From Deltaproteobacteria bacterium (lineage in GTDB: Bacteria; Desulfobacterota; Desulfomonilia; UBA1062), in NCBI GenBank assembly GCA_018433775.1, contig JAHDQN010000006.1:102771-166770 (forward strand): a stretch of DNA of 64,000 nucleotides. The letters are read 5' to 3'. Under the pieces are notes generated by a model. The model searched no databases, was not told the origin of the DNA, and worked only from the letters and a program-made list of their open reading frames with translations. The position numbers and the translations under genes were made by a program. Positions 26,405 through 35,467 of the stretch are shown here, piece after piece. Positions within the stretch are counted from its first letter, which is position 1, and every line of letters begins with the position of its first letter.

Positions 26405-28129
26405 ATGAAATGGTCATCGCTGTTTTTGCATTCGCACAAGGAAGATCCCCGCGAGGCCGAGGTCATCAGCCACAAGCTCATGCTCAGGGGCGCCATGATC
26501 AAGAGGCTCGCTTCGGGCATTTATTCCTGGCTCCCCTACGGGCTCAAGGCCCTGCGCAAGGTGGAGAACATCATCCGTGAAGAGATGGACCAGGCAGGCG
26601 CCCAGGAGGTCCTGATGCCTGCGGTGCAGCCCGCCGAGATCTGGAAGGAGAGCGGCAGGTGGGAGTTCTACGGCAAGGAGCTCCTGAGGTTCACCGACCG
26701 CAAGGGCGGGGAGTTTGCCATGGGCCCCACGCACGAGGAGGTCATCACCACCATCGTTCGCGACGAGGTGCGCTCCTACCGGGATCTCCCAATCAACCTC
26801 TACCAGATCCAGACCAAGTTCCGTGACGAGATCCGGCCCCGCTTCGGCGTGATGCGCTCCCGCGAGTTCATCATGAAGGACGCCTATTCCTTCGACACCG
26901 GTGAAGAGGGCGCCGCGAAGAGCTACGACGCCATGCGCAGGGCGTACGAACGCATATTCAGCAGGTGCGGGCTCAGGTTCAAGGCCGTGGAGGCGGAGTC
27001 CGGCCCCATCGGCGGCAGCTACTCCCACGAGTTCATGGTCCTGGCCTCCACGGGCGAGGATGTCATCCTGAGCTGCCCTTCGTGCAGCTATGCCGCGAAC
27101 CTCGAGAAGGCGGAGATCGCCGCCCCGGCCGAGCCGGTGTTCCGGCAGGCCCCTCAAGGCAGCCCGGAGAAGGTGAAGACCCCGGACGTCAGAACCATCG
27201 AAGAGGTCTGCGGGTTCCTGGGCGTCACCCCGCAGGAGCTCGTCAAGACACTCATCTACGATACCGGCAAGGGGGTGGTGGCCGCGCTGGTGCGGGGAGA
27301 TCACGAGGTGAACGAGGCCAAGCTCAAACGCGCCGCGGGGTGCGAGAGCCTGGAGCTGGCCGACGAGGCGACCATAGAGATGCACACGGGAGCCCCGCGC
27401 GGGTTCGCCGGGCCGGTGAATCTGCCCGTGCGGATCATTGCCGACTACGGGCTCCTGGACGCAGGCCCCTATGTGACCGGGGCCAACGAGGAAGACCATC
27501 ACTTCACGAACGTCTGGCTCTCACGGGACGTGAAGGTGGACAAGGTAGCCGATATCCGCAATGCCGGGAAAGGCGACCTCTGTCCCCGGTGCGGCCAGGC
27601 GCCTCTGGACGACATACGGGGAATCGAGGTCGGGCACATCTTCAAGCTGGGCACCAAGTATTCCAGGGCCATGGACGCCACCTTCCTGGACGAGAGCGGC
27701 GAGCAGCGGCCCATCATCATGGGGTGCTACGGGATCGGCGTGGGCCGGGTGCTGGCCGCGGCCATCGAGCAGTACGCCGACGAGAACGGCATGGTGCTTC
27801 CCGTCTCCCTCTCTCCGTACCCGGTTGTGGTGCTTCCCGTGAACGTGGGTGAAGAGGAAGTCATGGGTGCTGCATCAAAAATATATGAAGAGCTCACGGC
27901 CCGCGGGGTCGATGTCCTGCTGGACGACCGGGATGCCCGTCCCGGCGTGAAGTTCATGGACGCGGACCTCATCGGCGCACCCTACCGGATCACGGTGGGC
28001 ATGCGGGGGCTCAAGGAAGGAGTCGTGGAGATCAAGGAGCGGGCAACCGGGACAGTGGAAAAGATCAGGGTCGGCGAGGCCGCCGGCTACTGTATGGCGA
28101 AGATCAAAGAGGCAGGAAGCGATTATTGA
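26405..28129 (+). CDS. proS: Prolyl-tRNA synthetase, bacterial type
   Basis: 574 residues, the bacterial ProRS architecture: class II catalytic core (motif 1 region LPYGLKALRKVENIIREEM; motif 2 region FRDEIRPRFGVMRSREF), an inserted YbaK-like editing domain at about 230-380 (SPEKVKTPDVRTIEEVCGFL to the GANEEDHHF region), core motif 3 (GCYGIGVGRVLAA), and a C-terminal anticodon-binding domain (from about 470, SLSPYPVVVLPVN). AAGGAGATATC within the end of ispG is its ribosome binding site. It overlaps relA by four bases. Confidence 0.97.
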   Translation: MKWSSLFLHSHKEDPREAEVISHKLMLRGAMIKRLASGIYSWLPYGLKALRKVENIIREEMDQAGAQEVLMPAVQPAEIWKESGRWEFYGKELLRFTDRKGGEFAMGPTHEEVITTIVRDEVRSYRDLPINLYQIQTKFRDEIRPRFGVMRSREFIMKDAYSFDTGEEGAAKSYDAMRRAYERIFSRCGLRFKAVEAESGPIGGSYSHEFMVLASTGEDVILSCPSCSYAANLEKAEIAAPAEPVFRQAPQGSPEKVKTPDVRTIEEVCGFLGVTPQELVKTLIYDTGKGVVAALVRGDHEVNEAKLKRAAGCESLELADEATIEMHTGAPRGFAGPVNLPVRIIADYGLLDAGPYVTGANEEDHHFTNVWLSRDVKVDKVADIRNAGKGDLCPRCGQAPLDDIRGIEVGHIFKLGTKYSRAMDATFLDESGEQRPIIMGCYGIGVGRVLAAAIEQYADENGMVLPVSLSPYPVVVLPVNVGEEEVMGAASKIYEELTARGVDVLLDDRDARPGVKFMDADLIGAPYRITVGMRGLKEGVVEIKERATGTVEKIRVGEAAGYCMAKIKEAGSDY

Positions 28130-30231
28130 CAGTACGGATCAACGACATTCTTGACGAGGTGTCGGGGTACATTCCCGACGCGGACACCAGGGTCATTGAA
28201 AAGGCATACGTGTTTTCGGCGCGCGTGCACCAGGGACAGACGCGCCTGAGCGGCGAGCCCTACCTCAACCATCCCCTGGAGGTCGCCTATCTCATCGCCC
28301 AGATGCACCTGGACGTGACCGCGGTGGCCGCGGCCCTTCTCCACGACACCATCGAAGACTCGCTCACCAAGGTGGAGGATATCGCCGCAGGCTTCGGGGA
28401 TGAGGTCGCCCAGGTGGTGGACGGCCTCACCAAGATCTCCAAGATCGACTTCCGCTCCGAAGAGGAGCAGCAGGCGGAGAATTTCCGCAAGATGATCCTG
28501 GCCATGAGCAAGGACCTGCGGATCCTCCTGATCAAGCTCACCGACCGGCTGCACAACATGCGGACGCTTCAGTACCACAAGCCCAAGTCCCAGGAGCGGA
28601 TCTCCCGCGAGACCCTGGAGATCTACGCCCCGCTCGCAAACAGGCTCGGCATCCACTGGCTCCAGATCGAGCTTGAGGAGCTGAGTCTGAAGTATCTCGA
28701 CCCCACGGGCTACAAGACGCTCAAGGCCAAGCTCGAGGATATCGAGAAGGCCAAGGAGGCCTACCTGACCGAGGTGATGGACCAGATACGGTCCAAGCTC
28801 GAGAGCGTGGAGATCAAGGCCGAGGTCAAGGGCAGGATCAAGCACGTCTACAGCGTGTACCAGAAGCTCAGGAAGCAGGGCATACCCTTTGAGGACGTGT
28901 ACGACGTCATGGGCATGCGGATCATCGTATCGAGCGTGGCCGAATGCTACGAGGCGCTCGGGATCATCCATTCCATCTGGAAACCCATCCAGTCGCGCAT
29001 CAAGGACTTCATCGCCATGCCCAAGGCGAACATGTACCAGTCGCTGCACACCACCGTGTTCGGGCCAGGCGGCGACCGGATCGAGATCCAGATCCGCACC
29101 CGGGAGATGGATTACATCGCCAACGAGGGCATCGCGGCCCACTGGCGCTACAAGGACGGCATGCAGATCAGCGATCACGAGGGAGAGAAGCTCTCCTGGC
29201 TCCGGCAGCTCCTGGAGTGGCAGAAGGAGCTCAAGGACCCGCACGAGTTCCTCCAGAGCGTCAAGATCGACCTCTATCCGGAGGACGTCTATGTCTTCAC
29301 CCCCAAGGGAGAGGTCAAGCGGTTCCCCGTGGGGGCCACGCCCCTGGACTTTGCCTACAGCGTGCACACCCAGCTGGGGAACCAGTGCATGGGCGCCAAG
29401 GTCAACGGGAAGATCGTACCGTTAAGGTACAAGCTCAACAGCGGGGACGTGATCGAAATCCTGCGCTCTTCCAAGCAGCATCCGGGCAAGGACTGGCTCC
29501 GCATGGCCAAGACCTCGCGCGCCAAGACCAAGATCAAGGCATGGCTCAGGACCCAGGAAAACGAGCAGAGCATCGCACTGGGCAGGGAGATCCTGGAGAA
29601 GCGCATCAAGAGCCTGCACCTGGGCAAGGAGGTCGACTACGAGGCCATGTCCAAGGACTTTTCCTTCCCGGATACGGATGCCTTTTTTATGGCGATCGGG
29701 TTCGGCAGGCTCTCCGTCAACCAGGTGATCCACCGGATCGCACCGGAAGAGCAGAAAAAGGCGCCCAAGCAGCAGGTTCGGAAGAAGAGGCAGGACTCAT
29801 CGGGCATCGTGGTCAAGGGGGTGGAAGACCTCCTCGTGCGGTATGCCAAATGCTGCAGGCCTATTCCGGGGGACGAGGTGGTGGGGTTCATCACCCGGGG
29901 CAGGGGCATCACCGTGCACCGGAGCGGCTGCCCGTATGTGATGGAGATCGATTCCAGGCGGCTCATTCCCGTTGAATGGGACAAGGATTTCTCGGAGCAC
30001 CACGAGATCGAGTTTACGGTGATGTGCGCGGACAAGCCGGGCATGCTGGGCTCGGTCACCGCGGCCATCGGCACCCGCAACGTCAACATCATCCACATGA
30101 AGGCCTATCCTGTGGCGAACGGCAGCGCCATGTGCGTCTTCAGGGTCACGGTCAAGAGCCTCTCCGAGCTCAGGGATCTCTTCAGCGACATCCGCAGGCT
30201 CAAGGGCGTGGAGAGGATCGAGCGGCACTAA
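28126..30231 (+). CDS. relA: (p)ppGpp synthetase/hydrolase, RelA/SpoT family
   Basis: A 701-residue long RSH protein controlling the stringent response. The HD hydrolase domain is intact (YLNHPLEVAYL, LLHDTIED near residue 72). The synthetase domain has YQSLHTTVFGPGGDRIEIQI, followed by TGS (DVYVFTPKGEVKRFPVGATP), the conserved-Cys/zinc-finger region (YAKCCRPIPGDEVVGFI) and a C-terminal ACT domain (from about 625). Both activities are therefore expected. The TTG start overlaps the proS stop as TTGA, so translation is probably coupled. Symbol could equally be spoT or rel. Confidence 0.95.
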   Translation: MTVRINDILDEVSGYIPDADTRVIEKAYVFSARVHQGQTRLSGEPYLNHPLEVAYLIAQMHLDVTAVAAALLHDTIEDSLTKVEDIAAGFGDEVAQVVDGLTKISKIDFRSEEEQQAENFRKMILAMSKDLRILLIKLTDRLHNMRTLQYHKPKSQERISRETLEIYAPLANRLGIHWLQIELEELSLKYLDPTGYKTLKAKLEDIEKAKEAYLTEVMDQIRSKLESVEIKAEVKGRIKHVYSVYQKLRKQGIPFEDVYDVMGMRIIVSSVAECYEALGIIHSIWKPIQSRIKDFIAMPKANMYQSLHTTVFGPGGDRIEIQIRTREMDYIANEGIAAHWRYKDGMQISDHEGEKLSWLRQLLEWQKELKDPHEFLQSVKIDLYPEDVYVFTPKGEVKRFPVGATPLDFAYSVHTQLGNQCMGAKVNGKIVPLRYKLNSGDVIEILRSSKQHPGKDWLRMAKTSRAKTKIKAWLRTQENEQSIALGREILEKRIKSLHLGKEVDYEAMSKDFSFPDTDAFFMAIGFGRLSVNQVIHRIAPEEQKKAPKQQVRKKRQDSSGIVVKGVEDLLVRYAKCCRPIPGDEVVGFITRGRGITVHRSGCPYVMEIDSRRLIPVEWDKDFSEHHEIEFTVMCADKPGMLGSVTAAIGTRNVNIIHMKAYPVANGSAMCVFRVTVKSLSELRDLFSDIRRLKGVERIERH

Positions 30232-30247
30232 AAGAGCCCGGTGCCGC

Positions 30248-30730
30248 CTACAGCTGCGCCCTGATCTTCTCGATGATGTTGCCTTCCAGCGTTTTTTTGG
30301 AAATGCACTCGTGCCATTCCTGGGACACGTTCCTGTCGTATGCCTCGATATGCGCGGTGATCTTTACCTTGGTGCTCATATCGTTGATGGAGGTCACGAG
30401 AATGCTCAGGGTATATCCGGCCTGCGACCAGATGGCCAGCCGTGCGGCCGAGGGCTTCTCCGCGATGGCTTCGATCTCGTAGTGCGCCTGGGGCCCCACC
30501 GAATAGTTGACAAACTTGGTCGTGATCACACCCCTGCCCTTGTCTATGGAATCGATGGGAATCGACTCCGCATTCAGGGTCGTGACCACGGTGTCCCAGA
30601 CCTTGTCGAAGCGGGCGAGATAAAACGCCGTATCATCCTTGAAGGCCGGTGCTGCCTGTTTCGGGGCGGAAGCACAGCCGGTGGCGAGAAATACCGCCAG
30701 CAACACCGAGAGGTAAAACTTCGTTTTCAT
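30248..30730 (-). CDS. Small lipoprotein with BamC/NlpB-like C-terminal domain
   Basis: 160 residues with signal peptide and lipobox FLATGC (C19), so probably attached to the outer membrane. The body (FDKVWDTVVTTLNAESIPI, GVITTKFVNY, STKVKITAHIEAYD) resembles the helix-grip repeats of BamC-like lipoproteins; this is a fold-level impression, not a firm assignment. GAGGAG seven bases before the ATG at 30730 decides the start. It converges on relA with a 16-base gap. A perfect inverted repeat lies about 30 bases upstream. Confidence 0.7.
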   Translation of the reverse strand: MKTKFYLSVLLAVFLATGCASAPKQAAPAFKDDTAFYLARFDKVWDTVVTTLNAESIPIDSIDKGRGVITTKFVNYSVGPQAHYEIEAIAEKPSAARLAIWSQAGYTLSILVTSINDMSTKVKITAHIEAYDRNVSQEWHECISKKTLEGNIIEKIRAQL

Positions 30731-30759
30731 TGCGCGTCTCCTCATTGCAATCAATCGTG

Positions 30760-30778
30760 CACGAGACGAATTCTCGTG
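30760..30778 (-). promoter_or_regulatory. Inverted repeat, candidate operator
   Basis: CACGAGA, five bases, TCTCGTG: a perfect 7-bp palindrome arm pair upstream of the lipoprotein start at 30730, with a TATAGT hexamer (minus strand) slightly farther out. Position and symmetry fit a regulator site or a leader hairpin; no regulator can be named. Confidence 0.35.
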
Positions 30779-31166
30779 AATTATGGAACACTATAGCAGA
30801 GAAACGAGGAAAAATATACCCGCATCTTGAGGCGCTTACGTGCTATGTGCCTGCGCGAAAGATTCCGGGGGCTGCTGCATGTGCCTGCAGCCGATGCGCC
30901 GGGGCATGGTGAAGAAGACGGCCGGGAAAGAAACGGGCACGAACAGGGTTGAGGGTCGGGTAAGCGAGCATGGGTCGCAACTGAGGCGCGCGGCTTTCGC
31001 GGGTATGGACGATCACCGGACTCCCGGACCCGGGACAGGAGTGATGCCCTCTCGGCACGGAGAAATGAAAAAGGATGGCGCCTTACGCGTCATCCTGATC
31101 GTGGATATGAAGAAGTCTTGAAAAAACGGACAATTCCCTGATGCGTCCGCCCGGCGGATCAGACCG
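30779..31166. other. Intergenic region, no gene recognised
   Basis: Roughly 390 bases between the lipoprotein and rpmB. A plus-strand frame of 93 codons begins at 30840 but has no Shine-Dalgarno and reads as low-complexity G+C-driven sequence with many Cys, Gly and Arg. I see no RNA gene. Confidence 0.4.
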
Positions 31167-31361
31167 TCAGACCGAGTGTTTCTCCACCCTGCCCGACTTG
31201 ATGCACTGGGTGCAGACAATGATCCTTTTCGCGCCCTGAGCGGAGGAGACCCGTACCCGCTGCAGATTGGGAAGCCAGATCTTGCGCGTTTTGTTCATCG
31301 CATGAGAGACGTTATGTCCGATTTGCGGGCCCTTGCCGCATATTTCACACTTTCTCGACAT
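31167..31361 (-). CDS. rpmB: 50S ribosomal protein L28, zinc-ribbon form
   Basis: 64 residues. [20 protein letters not shown] and RRVRVSS-type sequence ([11 protein letters not shown]) identify L28. Two CxxC pairs (C5/C8 and C50/C53) mark the zinc-binding (C+) form. The ATG at 31361 follows AAAAAGG. It lies just downstream of tRNA-Leu on the same strand, with 37 bases between. Confidence 0.96.
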   Translation of the reverse strand: MSRKCEICGKGPQIGHNVSHAMNKTRKIWLPNLQRVRVSSAQGAKRIIVCTQCIKSGRVEKHSV

Positions 31362-31398
31362 TGCCTTTTTCACTCGCTTTCTATGAATATCGTATCTT

Positions 31399-31485
31399 TG
31401 GTGCCGAAGCCGGGATTTGAACCCGGACGGGCGTAGCCCACCACCCCCTCAAGATGGCGTGTCTGCCAAATTCCACCACTTCGGC
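31399..31485 (-). tRNA. tRNA-Leu (anticodon GAG)
   Basis: 87 bases including an encoded CCA. Acceptor arms GCCGAAG and CTTCGGC pair fully; the anticodon stem CCATC/GGTGG holds loop TTGAGGG, giving GAG, which reads CUC and CUU. A long variable arm (type II tRNA) and the TTCAAAT T-loop fit leucine. Confidence 0.96.
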
Positions 31486-31499
31486 ATAATCTGTTGCTG

Positions 31500-31528
31500 T
31501 TCATAACAACCAAAGGTCTCAGTGTCAA
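31500..31528 (-). promoter_or_regulatory. Sigma70-type promoter for tRNA-Leu
   Basis: On the minus strand TTGACA, a 17-base spacer and TATGAA, ending 15 bases before the tRNA's first base. Spacing and position are those of a strong stable-RNA promoter; the -10 is a modest match. Confidence 0.55.
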
Positions 31529-31700
31529 TATGGAAAATTGTCCCGGCGACCCGCTGCTCCGTCCTTTCCCAGGACCTTTTCCAAAGGGGTCCGGGGGAGA
31601 AAAAAACAGAACGTGCCGGAGATTTTCCATCGGACCCCAGTGCCTGCGTGCTTCGGAGGGCCACCCTCTCTTGGATACTGAAATTTTTCATGATTCGTAA

Positions 31701-31750
31701 TTGATTCTGCCCCCGCATTCTTTATTAGAGATATTATTGTGAAAAACAAT
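31701..31750 (+). promoter_or_regulatory. Candidate promoter and operator of the oxygen-defence cluster
   Basis: TTGATT and TATTAG are 16 bases apart, with a second -10-like TATTAT at 31732-31737. Directly after is the inverted repeat ATTGT-GAAAA-ACAAT (31736-31750), which would overlap the transcription start. This is a plausible site for a redox- or metal-sensing repressor, but it does not match a Fur or PerR box well enough to name one. Confidence 0.35.
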
Positions 31751-31786
31751 CGAGTCCCCGGCAGGGGGAGATACGGAGGAACATGC

Positions 31787-32269
31787 ATGCAAGGAACATT
31801 CAACGCGAACGAGGTCTTCCAGATGGCGATCGAGATCGAGAAGCTGGGAGCGGCATTTTATCGCGCTGCGTCCGATTTTTTCGACGACCCCCGGATAAAG
31901 GCTCTGCTCAAGGGCCTCTCGGAGATGGAACTGGAGCACGAAAGGGAGTTTGCCTCTCTTCGGGAGAGCATGACCCAGGGCAGCGCCTATGCGAACGGGT
32001 ATGATCCCGACGGGGTGGCTGCCGCATATCTGGGATCCATGAGGAGCGGCGAGGTATTTGATCGCTCCCTGATCTTCACCGGGTCCGAAACCGTGGAAGA
32101 GGTGCTGAGAAAGGGGATCGAGGCGGAGAAGAACTCCATTATCCTCTACACCGGCCTGAAGGGTGTGGTCCCTGATGAGCTGGGCCGGGACAGGGTGGAC
32201 CGGATCATCCGCGAGGAGATGAAACACCTGGTCGTCCTGGTCGAACGGCTCGGATCTCTGAAGGGATAA
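31787..32269 (+). CDS. Ferritin-like (rubrerythrin-type diiron) protein
   Basis: 160 residues forming one four-helix ferritin-like domain. FQMAIEIEKLGAAFYRAA and EMELEHEREFASL carry the E...ExxH ligands of the first half-site, and GIEAEKNSIILYTGLKG with EEMKHLVVL those of the second. There is no rubredoxin tail, unlike the rubrerythrin at 34745. Probably a peroxide-handling or iron-binding protein. GGAGGA six bases before the ATG at 31787 fixes the start. First gene of the oxygen-defence set; 14 bases before the flavo-diiron gene. Confidence 0.85.
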   Translation: MQGTFNANEVFQMAIEIEKLGAAFYRAASDFFDDPRIKALLKGLSEMELEHEREFASLRESMTQGSAYANGYDPDGVAAAYLGSMRSGEVFDRSLIFTGSETVEEVLRKGIEAEKNSIILYTGLKGVVPDELGRDRVDRIIREEMKHLVVLVERLGSLKG

Positions 32270-32283
32270 AGGGAGAAAGGATC

Positions 32284-33486
32284 ATGGCGGAGATATTCCA
32301 GGCGGTGCGGATCAGCGAGAACGTTTACTGGGTGGGCGCTATTGACTGGACCATCCGGGACTTCCACGGGTACACCACCAAGCGGGGGAGCACCTACAAT
32401 GCCTATCTCATCATGGGCGAGAAGATCACCCTGGTGGATACGGTGAAGGCCCCGTTCATGGGCGAGCTGCTCGCCCGCGTGGCGAGCGTGGTGGACCCGG
32501 GCAGGATCGACTACATCATATCGAACCATGCGGAGATGGATCACACCGGGTGCCTGCCGCAGGTCATCCATCAGGTGCACCCCGAGAAGGTCTTCGCCTC
32601 GGTAATGGGGGCAAAGGCCTTGAAGGAGCATTTCCGGACAGACCGGGAGATCGTGCCGCTGAAGGACGGCCAGGACTTGAGCCTGGGGAACCTGAACCTT
32701 TCCTTTATGGAAACCCGGATGCTGCACTGGCCGGACAGCATGTTCACCTATCTCAAGGAAGACCGGCTCCTCTTCTCGCAGGATGCCTTCGGCATGCACC
32801 TGGCCACCTCGGAGCGGTTTGCCGACGAGATCGACCAGTCGATTCTCGATTACGAGGCCGCCACGTACTATGCCAACATCCTCCTTCCCTACTCGCCCCT
32901 GGTGATCAAGCTCCTGGACAGGGTGGGGAAGTCGGGCATCACTATTTCGACCATCGCGCCCGATCACGGTCCGGTGTGGAGAACCGACCTGGCCCGGATA
33001 CTCTCCCACTATCAGACGTGGGCGGAGCAGCGGCCCGCAAATAAGGCGGTGGTGCTCTACCACACCATGTGGCACAGCACCGGGATGATGGCCCGGGCCA
33101 TCGAAGAGGGGCTTCGCACTGACATCACCCGGGTGAAAGTCATGTCCATGGACGCGTTCCACCGCAGTGACGCGGCCTATGAGATCCTCGATGCGGGCGC
33201 GCTCATCGCCGGGTCCTCCACCCTGAACAACCAGATGCTTCCGTCCATGGCGGATGTGCTCACCTATCTCAAGGGCTTGAGGCCCCGGAACCTCATGGGG
33301 GCGGCGTTCGGCTCCTATGGGTGGAGCGGCGAGGCTCCGGATCACATCAACGGCTTCCTTGCCGACATGGGGGTGGACCTCGTCAGGACCCCGGTCAAGG
33401 CGAGGTATGTCCCTGATGACGATGCCCTCGAATCGTGTTATGAGTTGGGCAGGACAGTCGCCCTGAGGCTCGGCGAGGTTATCTGA
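32284..33486 (+). CDS. FprA-type flavo-diiron protein
   Basis: A 400-residue A-type flavoprotein that reduces O2 to water or NO to N2O with electrons usually delivered by rubredoxin. The N-terminal metallo-beta-lactamase-like half holds the diiron ligands H82-x-E84-x-D86-H87 in SNHAEMDHTG, and further His in PDHGPVW. The C-terminal flavodoxin half (VVLYHTMWHSTGMMARAIEEG) binds FMN; AGSSTLNNQMLPSMADVL is another FMN loop. No extra C-terminal rubredoxin or flavin reductase domain. AAGGGAGAAAGG precedes the ATG. The rubredoxin gene follows 135 bases downstream. Confidence 0.93.
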   Translation: MAEIFQAVRISENVYWVGAIDWTIRDFHGYTTKRGSTYNAYLIMGEKITLVDTVKAPFMGELLARVASVVDPGRIDYIISNHAEMDHTGCLPQVIHQVHPEKVFASVMGAKALKEHFRTDREIVPLKDGQDLSLGNLNLSFMETRMLHWPDSMFTYLKEDRLLFSQDAFGMHLATSERFADEIDQSILDYEAATYYANILLPYSPLVIKLLDRVGKSGITISTIAPDHGPVWRTDLARILSHYQTWAEQRPANKAVVLYHTMWHSTGMMARAIEEGLRTDITRVKVMSMDAFHRSDAAYEILDAGALIAGSSTLNNQMLPSMADVLTYLKGLRPRNLMGAAFGSYGWSGEAPDHINGFLADMGVDLVRTPVKARYVPDDDALESCYELGRTVALRLGEVI

Positions 33487-33621
33487 CGATGGAGAGTGGA
33501 GCTAAAGGGGAGGACACTGCTGTCTGCCCCGGGTTTAACACCCTTTTCGATCCGTGTTCCCGGATGCCGGGACGTGTGCAGGCACCGGAGAAAAGCATAA
33601 GATTCCACAAGGGAGGATGAG

Positions 33622-33783
33622 ATGCAGAAATACGTATGTCAGGTTTGCGGGTATATATACGATCCGGACAAAGGCGACCCCGAGGGCGAGATCCCTCCCG
33701 GGACCTCTTTCGAGGCACTGCCCGAGGATTGGGTCTGCCCGGTGTGCGGCGCCTCCAAGAGCGAGTTCGAGCCCGAGGCGTGA
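33622..33783 (+). CDS. Rubredoxin
   Basis: 53 residues. Two CxxCG motifs (C6/C9 in YVCQVCGY and C39/C42 in WVCPVCGA) bind one iron; the middle [16 protein letters not shown] and FEALPEDW are the rubredoxin consensus. GGGAGGATGAG lies before the ATG. Likely electron donor to the flavo-diiron protein upstream and the rubrerythrin downstream, in an oxygen-reducing chain of the cytoplasm. Confidence 0.97.
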   Translation: MQKYVCQVCGYIYDPDKGDPEGEIPPGTSFEALPEDWVCPVCGASKSEFEPEA

Positions 33784-33904
33784 GGCTCTCCGCTCCTGAC
33801 GGCAGTGTGTTCGCCCGGATAAATTTTCATGATGAAAGGCGGATAGCGCGAACAATGGTGCAGACAACCACGAAGACGGATTTAAGCGGGGGGATTGACC
33901 GGTC

Positions 33905-34720
33905 ATGACAGTGTCGGATACTCTCAGGAAGGCGTTTCTCCGGGAAACGTTCGACCGGTTCCATCACCCCGAATATATCTCTCCTGATCCCCTGGAGTTC
34001 GTATATCGCTATGAGGATCCGCTCGATCAGGAGATCGTCGGGCTCCTCGCCTCGGCGCTTGCCTATGGGAGGGTCGCGCAGGTTCTGAAAAGCGTGGACA
34101 AGGTGCTCGGGAAGATGGGACGTTCTCCGCGTGCGTTTCTCGGCAATACGCGGGAACCGGCTCTGCGGGAGGTGTTTCGCGGATTCAGGCACCGGTTCAC
34201 CACGGAGTGCGAGCTGGTGGACCTCTTCGTGGGCATCCAGGGCGTGCTCCGCAGGCACGGGTCGCTCCAGGCGTGTTTCCTCTCCGGTCTCCGCGCCGGA
34301 GACGATACGGTCGGTCCCGCCCTGTGCGCCTTTGTCAGCGAGCTCAACGTGCACGGCGACGGCGGTTACAACAGCCTGATCCCGGTCCCGGAAAAGAACA
34401 GCGCGTGCAAGAGGCTTCACCTGTACCTCAGGTGGATGGTACGCTCCGACGCAGTCGATCCCGGGGTGTGGGCCGATGTCTCTCCGGAAAGGCTCATCGT
34501 TCCGCTGGACACCCACATGTTCCGGACCTGCAGGTCGCTGGGCATGACCTCGCGAAAGCAGGCGGATGGAAAGACCGCCCTGGAGATCACGTCCGCGTTC
34601 CGGGAGATCGAGCCGGGCGATCCGGTGAGGTACGATTTCTCGCTCACCAGGATCGGCATCCGCAGGGAGGGTGATCTCTCCCGGATGATCGAGTCGTGCG
34701 CGTGCGTTCACCGCGCCTGA
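33905..34720 (+). CDS. TIGR02757/DUF2400 family protein
   Basis: A 271-residue soluble protein of unknown function. Marks are YEDPLDQEIVGLLASALAYG near the start, KRLHLYLRWMVRSDAVDPG and VPLDTHMFRTCRSLGMTSRK in the second half; helix-rich and reminiscent of DNA-glycosylase-like helical folds. That likeness is weak. The ATG at 33905 follows a G-rich stretch. It lies between rubredoxin and rubrerythrin genes with short gaps on both sides, so it is probably expressed with them. Confidence 0.88.
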   Translation: MTVSDTLRKAFLRETFDRFHHPEYISPDPLEFVYRYEDPLDQEIVGLLASALAYGRVAQVLKSVDKVLGKMGRSPRAFLGNTREPALREVFRGFRHRFTTECELVDLFVGIQGVLRRHGSLQACFLSGLRAGDDTVGPALCAFVSELNVHGDGGYNSLIPVPEKNSACKRLHLYLRWMVRSDAVDPGVWADVSPERLIVPLDTHMFRTCRSLGMTSRKQADGKTALEITSAFREIEPGDPVRYDFSLTRIGIRREGDLSRMIESCACVHRA

Positions 34721-34744
34721 AATGTGCATAAAAAGGAGGTAGGC

Positions 34745-35242
34745 ATGGACGAACGGATCCGCGATGCCATACACCAGGCATACACCGGAGAATCCAAGGC
34801 TTCGCTCAGGTTGAAGGTTTTTGCTGAAAAGGCACAGGCCGAAGGCTACCCCCAGCTTGCAAAGCTCTTCCGGGTGATATCGTTCTCCGAGGAGCTCCAC
34901 GGCAAGAGGGCGCTGAAGCTGCTCAGGGAGATCAGGAGCACGGAAGAGAACCTCGCCGAGAGCTTCGAGTCTGAGACCAGGGTGGCGGGCGTCGCGTACG
35001 ATCAGTTCATCAGGTACGCGGAAGAGGCCGAAGACAGGGCTGCATCGCTGTACTTCAGCCAGTCAAAGGATGTGGAGGAGATCCATGCAAAGCTGTACAA
35101 GGAGGCCATGGACCATGTCCTGGAAGAGCGGCAGACCACCTATTACGTGTGCGACCTCTGCGGGTATGTCTCCGACGGTGTGCTGCCCGGGGAATGTCCT
35201 GTCTGCGGGGCCGGGAAAGAGCGGTTCGTCTCCTTCGAGTAG
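34745..35242 (+). CDS. Rubrerythrin
   Basis: A 165-residue peroxidase that reduces hydrogen peroxide in anaerobes. The N-terminal diiron domain has AIHQAYTGESKASLRLKVFA, ISFSEELHGKRAL and EEIHAKLYKEAMDH; the C-terminal rubredoxin-like domain has two Cys pairs (VCDLCGY and ECPVCGAGKERF). AAAAGGAGGTAGGC precedes the ATG at 34745. Last of the oxygen-defence genes; a short G+C-rich palindromic stretch follows but lacks a T-run. Confidence 0.95.
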   Translation: MDERIRDAIHQAYTGESKASLRLKVFAEKAQAEGYPQLAKLFRVISFSEELHGKRALKLLREIRSTEENLAESFESETRVAGVAYDQFIRYAEEAEDRAASLYFSQSKDVEEIHAKLYKEAMDHVLEERQTTYYVCDLCGYVSDGVLPGECPVCGAGKERFVSFE

Positions 35243-35467
35243 GCCGTTGCCCCGGATATCGGGCGGCCCTCGCATGGGGGATGGACCGGCAGAAATTATT
35301 GCGAGTGTGAGTACCGGCTCACAGGGAACGTAGCCGCCCCGTACCCCCGGAGAGACTGAAAGAAATGTGCAGGCTGTTTCCGTGCCTGCGCCATGAGGGG
35401 ACGGTCATCCACGTAGTCGTCACGGGAGGCCGTGACGGAGCAGAGGCTATCCTGGAGGATGCGGAAA

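Noticed and set aside
30840..31121. 93-codon plus-strand frame with many Cys
   Set aside because: No Shine-Dalgarno; composition is that of chance G+C-rich sequence; no neighbour coupling.
31560..31600. GGACC...GGTCC hairpin after tRNA-Leu's promoter
   Set aside because: No T-run on either strand in the right place, so not called as a terminator.
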